This document shows, in pieces, positions 50,001 to 56,000 of a stretch of DNA of 64,000 bases. This DNA is from Listronotus oregonensis (Eukaryota; Arthropoda; Insecta; Coleoptera; Curculionidae): assembly GCA_019359885.1 (NCBI GenBank), contig JAHBCN010000533.1, forward strand, positions 1 through 64,000, given 5' to 3'. The notes under the pieces were generated by a model, which was not told where the DNA came from, did no database searches, and was given only the letters and a program-made list of their open reading frames with translations. A program made the translations under genes and the position numbers. Position 1 is the stretch's first letter. Each line of letters begins with the position of its first letter.

Positions 50001-53000
50001 ACAATCTAAAAAAAAGGAAAAAAATTAACTCGACATAGTTTTCAAAAAGCTGATTTTTTTTGCACCTGTTATACAGGGTGTAAAAAGTATGATGCTCACG
50101 AATTTAATAAAAAACCAAAAATACATGCTGGTTCATGGGTCAAAAGTTAACTGTTTTCAAAATATGGCTTTTCAAAGTTTTAAAAATTTGGCAACACTGC
50201 GCTCGCTTCATCATATCGAGTCGGACATCGAACGTTTTTTGCGAGGTTTTACATATTTACACTTTTTTTTTAAAGATGTTTATTTACATAATAATTACTT
50301 CTTGCAATTAATTTTAATATTTAATATAAAAATAAGTTTAAGTAGAAAATAATAAATTATTGTTTGGCCTATTTTCTAATTTTTTTGGACGGTATGCAGC
50401 TCGGCAGCTCTTATATACCAGCCTCCCCTGCGTAAATATTACGTTTTTTTTACTTTTCACTTTATTTCGAGTTTTTATGTGTAATTAAAACATATTTGTA
50501 CTTACCACAAAATTAGGCTTAATATCCATTTTAAGTACACAAATTAGCACTTTTTTATTTTGCTCGAATAATAGAAAGTCCCAAATTATAAAAAAAACCA
50601 GCTGTCAACTGTGGTATGTGATACGTTTACTTCGCGGCCTAATGACCTTGTACAAATACCATAATTTTTTTCAAAAATTTCCAAAATTTTTTTCTCTTGT
50701 TCCACAGTTATGTACTTCCCAGGATTTCTTGGTTGCACACATCCCGTTTCCAAAACTCTTTGGTACAGTTGTGGAGATCTTTCACGGTAAATTTGAGCTG
50801 CTAGATTAGGATTTTTGTTTGCCTCGCCGTAAATTAATAACATATCGGCATATTCCCGATTTCACAATGCACGACTGACTTACTGGACTCCACGTTACCG
50901 GTAGCGCTGTTGCCATTTTCTTTTCATTTTTAACTGGGGAAAACTTTTTTTTTTTTTTTTATTTGTAGACTGAAACGTTTAAAACTTAGTTTTTTTCAAT
51001 TAGCAAATTAATCTACCGATGAGCGATTAAGACGAAAGTTGTCAAAGGTTAACATTTTCAGAAATAATTGCTACCAAAGTTTGTGACCATGATATTGTTT
51101 AGACAAAAATCTGTCAAGTTTTGACACATATGTCCTATGAACTGTTTGACTTGTTTTGAGCTCCACTATTGCCCATTAAAATTGTGAGCATCATACTTTT
51201 TACACCCTGTATTACTATAATTAATATTACAGTGTGATTTATAAACATTTTAACAGTGAAAGAACTTACCTCAGCATTCAAATTATCAGGCACACAATTC
51301 AAAAACTGACTTTCAATTGGTACTTGCGACAACATCAGTCCCATGTACTTCGACATATTAACCATACTCGTGATGATGATACCGTGACCTGAAGTGTCAT
51401 ACTGCGGTCTACCTGCTCTACCAAATATCTGCTGAACGTCGAGCATATCCATATCGACAAACGTCGATTTGGTTGCGTCATAATGAAGCGTGCCCTAAAA
51501 AATCATTAATATATATAAAAGTACATAAAGTGCAATAAAACTAAGGATATAGAATTAATGATTTAAAAGATACTAACCCTTATAATGACCGCATGTGCTG
51601 GTAGATTAACACCCCAAGCTAAAGTGGTTGTACAAACTATTACTTTCAATTCACCATTTCTAAATAGATGTTCAACTTCTAATCTGTCACTTCGAATCAT
51701 ACCTAGATAACACATAATAAGTTCTTTATTTTTTTAATTATAGTCCACGAAGCCTTAAAGTCTAAGTATTAATGTACCGTCGGTGTCTTAAAGGAAGCAA
51801 AAGGGACTTTATTAAGAAGACTTAAAAATTGGGAGGTTTGGAGGGTAAAAAAACACCTCTACAGGCAGACAGTGTTACAGCCTAGACACTCTAGGTGTGA
51901 AGGAATGAACAAAGTGGAAGGTTGGGGCGTCTCCAGTTGGACTGTGAATGGATGCATGAAAATGGCACTTGATGTCACCCTATTAGGAGATGCTAAGGGA
52001 AGAATAATACTGACAAATTCATGAAGCAAAAGCCGTGAAAATACCTATAAAAAGGCGACAGGCCTTCCACATTTCGTCGATGAGCAAGGGAAGGAAACTT
52101 TTCTGTAAAAAGTAGATCACTGATAAGATAAACGGTTCTTCTTGGAACGGAATGCTAAGTGTTTTGGGAGACGCCAATCCGCAGACAGAGGAACAATATT
52201 CCAAGCAGTTTAATTTGGGTTATTTACAGAATATACAGATTTAAAGATGAAAAATACTTTTTGACTCAGGAGAAATTATATCTTTTTCAAAGCTGCTAGG
52301 GCTAGAAATAAAGAAATTTATTTGGTGAAAGTTAGAAAAGTAACCATCTACAATAACTGATATATAGCTATAAGAAAAGAATAGGTAAAATGTGGAATTG
52401 TGACAGAATTTATACGGTCTGTCATGTATTACATGGTGCTTCTTCAAATATTTCAAACTTTGAGAATTAATTTAAAATTTTTCCTTGGAGACAGGTCGCA
52501 CACGTCGGACTTCCAGCGCTTCTGATAAATGTCCGTGTGATAAGAACTTCGAAAGAGGCGAGTTAAGACATTACAAGATTGGCCTTTTTTGGGTTATTAT
52601 TGTAAAGATCTTGCACTGCACATATAATAAAACTTCCCTTAATTAAATGTTGCCATTTTTTGAATTTTGAAAGAAAATTCTATATTAAGAAAAAAGCCAA
52701 GATTTGCTGTGAAATAAATAAAGAAATAAACTTAAGGAATCAAAATTTATTACCATATACCATTGTGTGTGATTGAATTTTAAGGTAAACTATGGATTTT
52801 ATCTAAATTGCATTGTCCAAAAGAAAAATGAGGGATATTTTAGAGGTAGTTTTTATTTGTTAAATCCAAAATGCACTTCACACAAAGTAAATAATCAAAA
52901 ACTGCCACAAATGAAGACACTTTACATGGACCATTTAATTTACCTGCATGGTGTATACCAAATCCTTGTGGCACCAAAAACCCTAAGTCGCTGTTTTTAT

Positions 53001-56000
53001 ATCCAGATCTGTTAATTTTAACTCCTTTTTCGGGTTCAAATAGCCTTAGAGTTCCTTTTTCTTGAGCTATTTCTATAAGTCTCTTGGCTACTGATGCTGT
53101 TGCATTTCGTGATGTTACAAAGACCATTGCCTAAACAAAAAAAAAGTACTATAATTAAAAACAGCTTAATCCAGTATATAAATTTTTCTCAGAATATTTT
53201 TAATTTTTAAGAAATAGTCCCCTAAATTATTAGACTGAATGCAAGAAGCAGTTTAGTATGACATGGCGTTAAGTTAAAATATCCTTTGATAATGAACTTA
53301 TAGTTCATATTCTGCAGATAACTTTTTAAAACTAGAAACGGAAACGAAAAAAACAAGAATTCTGGCGGGTCATTTAGGATTTATGAAACATAATATAACA
53401 TGATTTTATATTTATTGTATAGATACAATGTAATTTAAAATAAAAATATAAACACTACAAATTATCAACAACAGTCACAAAAACCTAAAATAAAATATGT
53501 TCAATCTTACCTGATGACCATCTCTTACAAAATCTACAACTTTCTCATAACAAACCATGTCCATAATGTCTGTTTCATTTTTCTTTTTACAACCTATAAA
53601 ACTAGTTGTTAAAGGCACTGATCTATACCTAGATAAACAGAAAAAATGTGTCCAAAATACAGATCAAAATAATAAAAATTTAATACAATTTGCATAATTA
53701 ATTTATCTATTGATACAGAAGTGCTTTTCTCCACTACCCTTAGTTACTAATATTTTACACTCTACATTTAAAAAAAGAAACATGCTATAGGACTGTGCTT
53801 TACCTATTGTCAAAAAAGAATAAACCACTTTTCGGATTCACTTTTAAAAACTGGGCAACGTCTAAATACCCAGGTAAAGTAGCGGAAAGCGCCACTATTC
53901 TAATCATACTCTGACTGCTAACGACTTGTCTTAGAGTTCTTGCCACTAGAGCTTCAATAACTGGTCCTCTGGAGCCATTAAGCAAATGAACTTCATCTAT
54001 TATCAGAAGTTTAACAAGTCCCACTACTTCTGTATCAACTAAAAGTTACAAACATAATATTTTTAAGGGGGTTAACCTCTTCAGAAGATTTGTATAGGAT
54101 TTTTTGTGTTGTCTCAAAAATCGAGACAAAATACTTAAAAGAAGTGGGTAAAGATCTACCCTTTTTCGCCCATTATATTCATGAAAATTAAGTATTTTTA
54201 TTTACATTTACAATGAATTGGTAAGAAACACAAAAACAAATACAAAAAAATCCTTCAAATTTGCCAAGTTTCTTCTTTTATGTTAAAAAATTTCATAATG
54301 CGCTCAATGCACCAAAATAAATGAATGCTAGTTAAGAAGCTTATGAACTGTAATATTTAAGACAAAAAAATTATTGTGGTACACAAAGCGCTACCTATGA
54401 TTTTTTAAAATAAAGATCAATAAACGTCTAAAAAGGCAAAAAAAAATTTTTTTGGTACTTGCCATTCTAATTTTTTTACCATTTTTTTGTAGATCTAAAT
54501 AAAAATACTTGAACTTTGTATAAATGTCATACAATGGCCTATAATAAAACTTGAAATTTTTACAAATATAATGGGCGAAAAAGGCCCATACTCCCACCTC
54601 TTTTGTATAGTCATGCTTAAAAAATCTCATCACAGTTTAAAATATGTATGAACATAACAATAATTACAAATGAAAGGTATTTTTGTAAAGTTAGACCAAA
54701 CAAATAATGTATTAAGTATGTTGTTGTAAGTTTTTTATAATAGTGTTTTCCCAATATTAATTAAAATAAATACACAGTGTTGATACTTTTCCTTCTCTTC
54801 AAGGGTTGAACCAATTAAAGGAAAAAATTACCTGCTCCCTTCCTAGTAATTACATCCCACTTTTCAGGTGTAGTAACCAACATTTGTGTTTCTGCGATTT
54901 CTTTTTTTGTTAATTGCATATCTCCGGTACATTCTTTAACTGATATTCCAATAGGAGCTAGCTTTTTGCTAAAATTAGTTACCATTTCTGTAGCTAGTGC
55001 TTTCATTGGACAGACATAAATTATCTGGAAGAAAACCATATTATGTTTAGTATATGAAATATTATAAAATAAATATGTTTACAAATATTAAAAAGAAGTA
55101 ATTTTTTTAAAGTATACACATATCTTTTTTACTTAAATATTCTAATTTTATTGTTATTTAAACCAATAAAACATTTTATGACTTATAAAATATGCATTAC
55201 CTTAAAATCATTTTTCTTAATTAAACTTCCTTCTGTGTGTGATCTGATTTGATGGACAATACTTAGCAGAGCAATGTTGGTCTTGCCTGCACCGGTTGGT
55301 GCGCATACTAACATGTTTTCATTAGAATTATAGGCAACTGGAAACACTTCTGACTGTATCCTGTTTAAAAAAGGAAATAGCTGACACTATTACTCCGTTT
55401 TTTAATTCTACACCAAATTTTACCAACTTTACTCCACCAGAACTTATTCAGAAAAAAAAACGTATTCACTTCAAATAAACCAGTATTGATAAATGGTTTT
55501 TGGTAAATTGAGTTAGAACTATATAACACAATTGTAAGCTGTATGACCAATTACCTACCTATTAAATTGTTTTATATCCTTAAAAACCAACTGTCCAATG
55601 GTATCTAAGGAACTAACATTGACTAATTTCATATCTTTTACATCACCTTTTTTACCCCCTGGTATAGTAAACTCTGCATAGTCACTTGTAATTCGTTTGA
55701 TAGCATTTTCTGGTTGCATTATTGAAACCCCATCATATTTTGCTGAAATAAGTGTTAAATAGTATTTATATATTCTAATGTACTATAATACTGAATGAAA
55801 ACTATTTTTTAAATTTGAATTTTGATTATTAAACATTTTCTGAAACTTACTGGTTACCATATGGTTCCTCATTTGATCATGAACATGAGGATATTCATTT
55901 GGATCCAACCTGCTAACGGCTTGTTTCTTAAAGAGGGGTGTATTTTTTGCAACTTCATATTCAGCTTCAGCTCTAAATAAAACACAGTAAGAATAAAAAG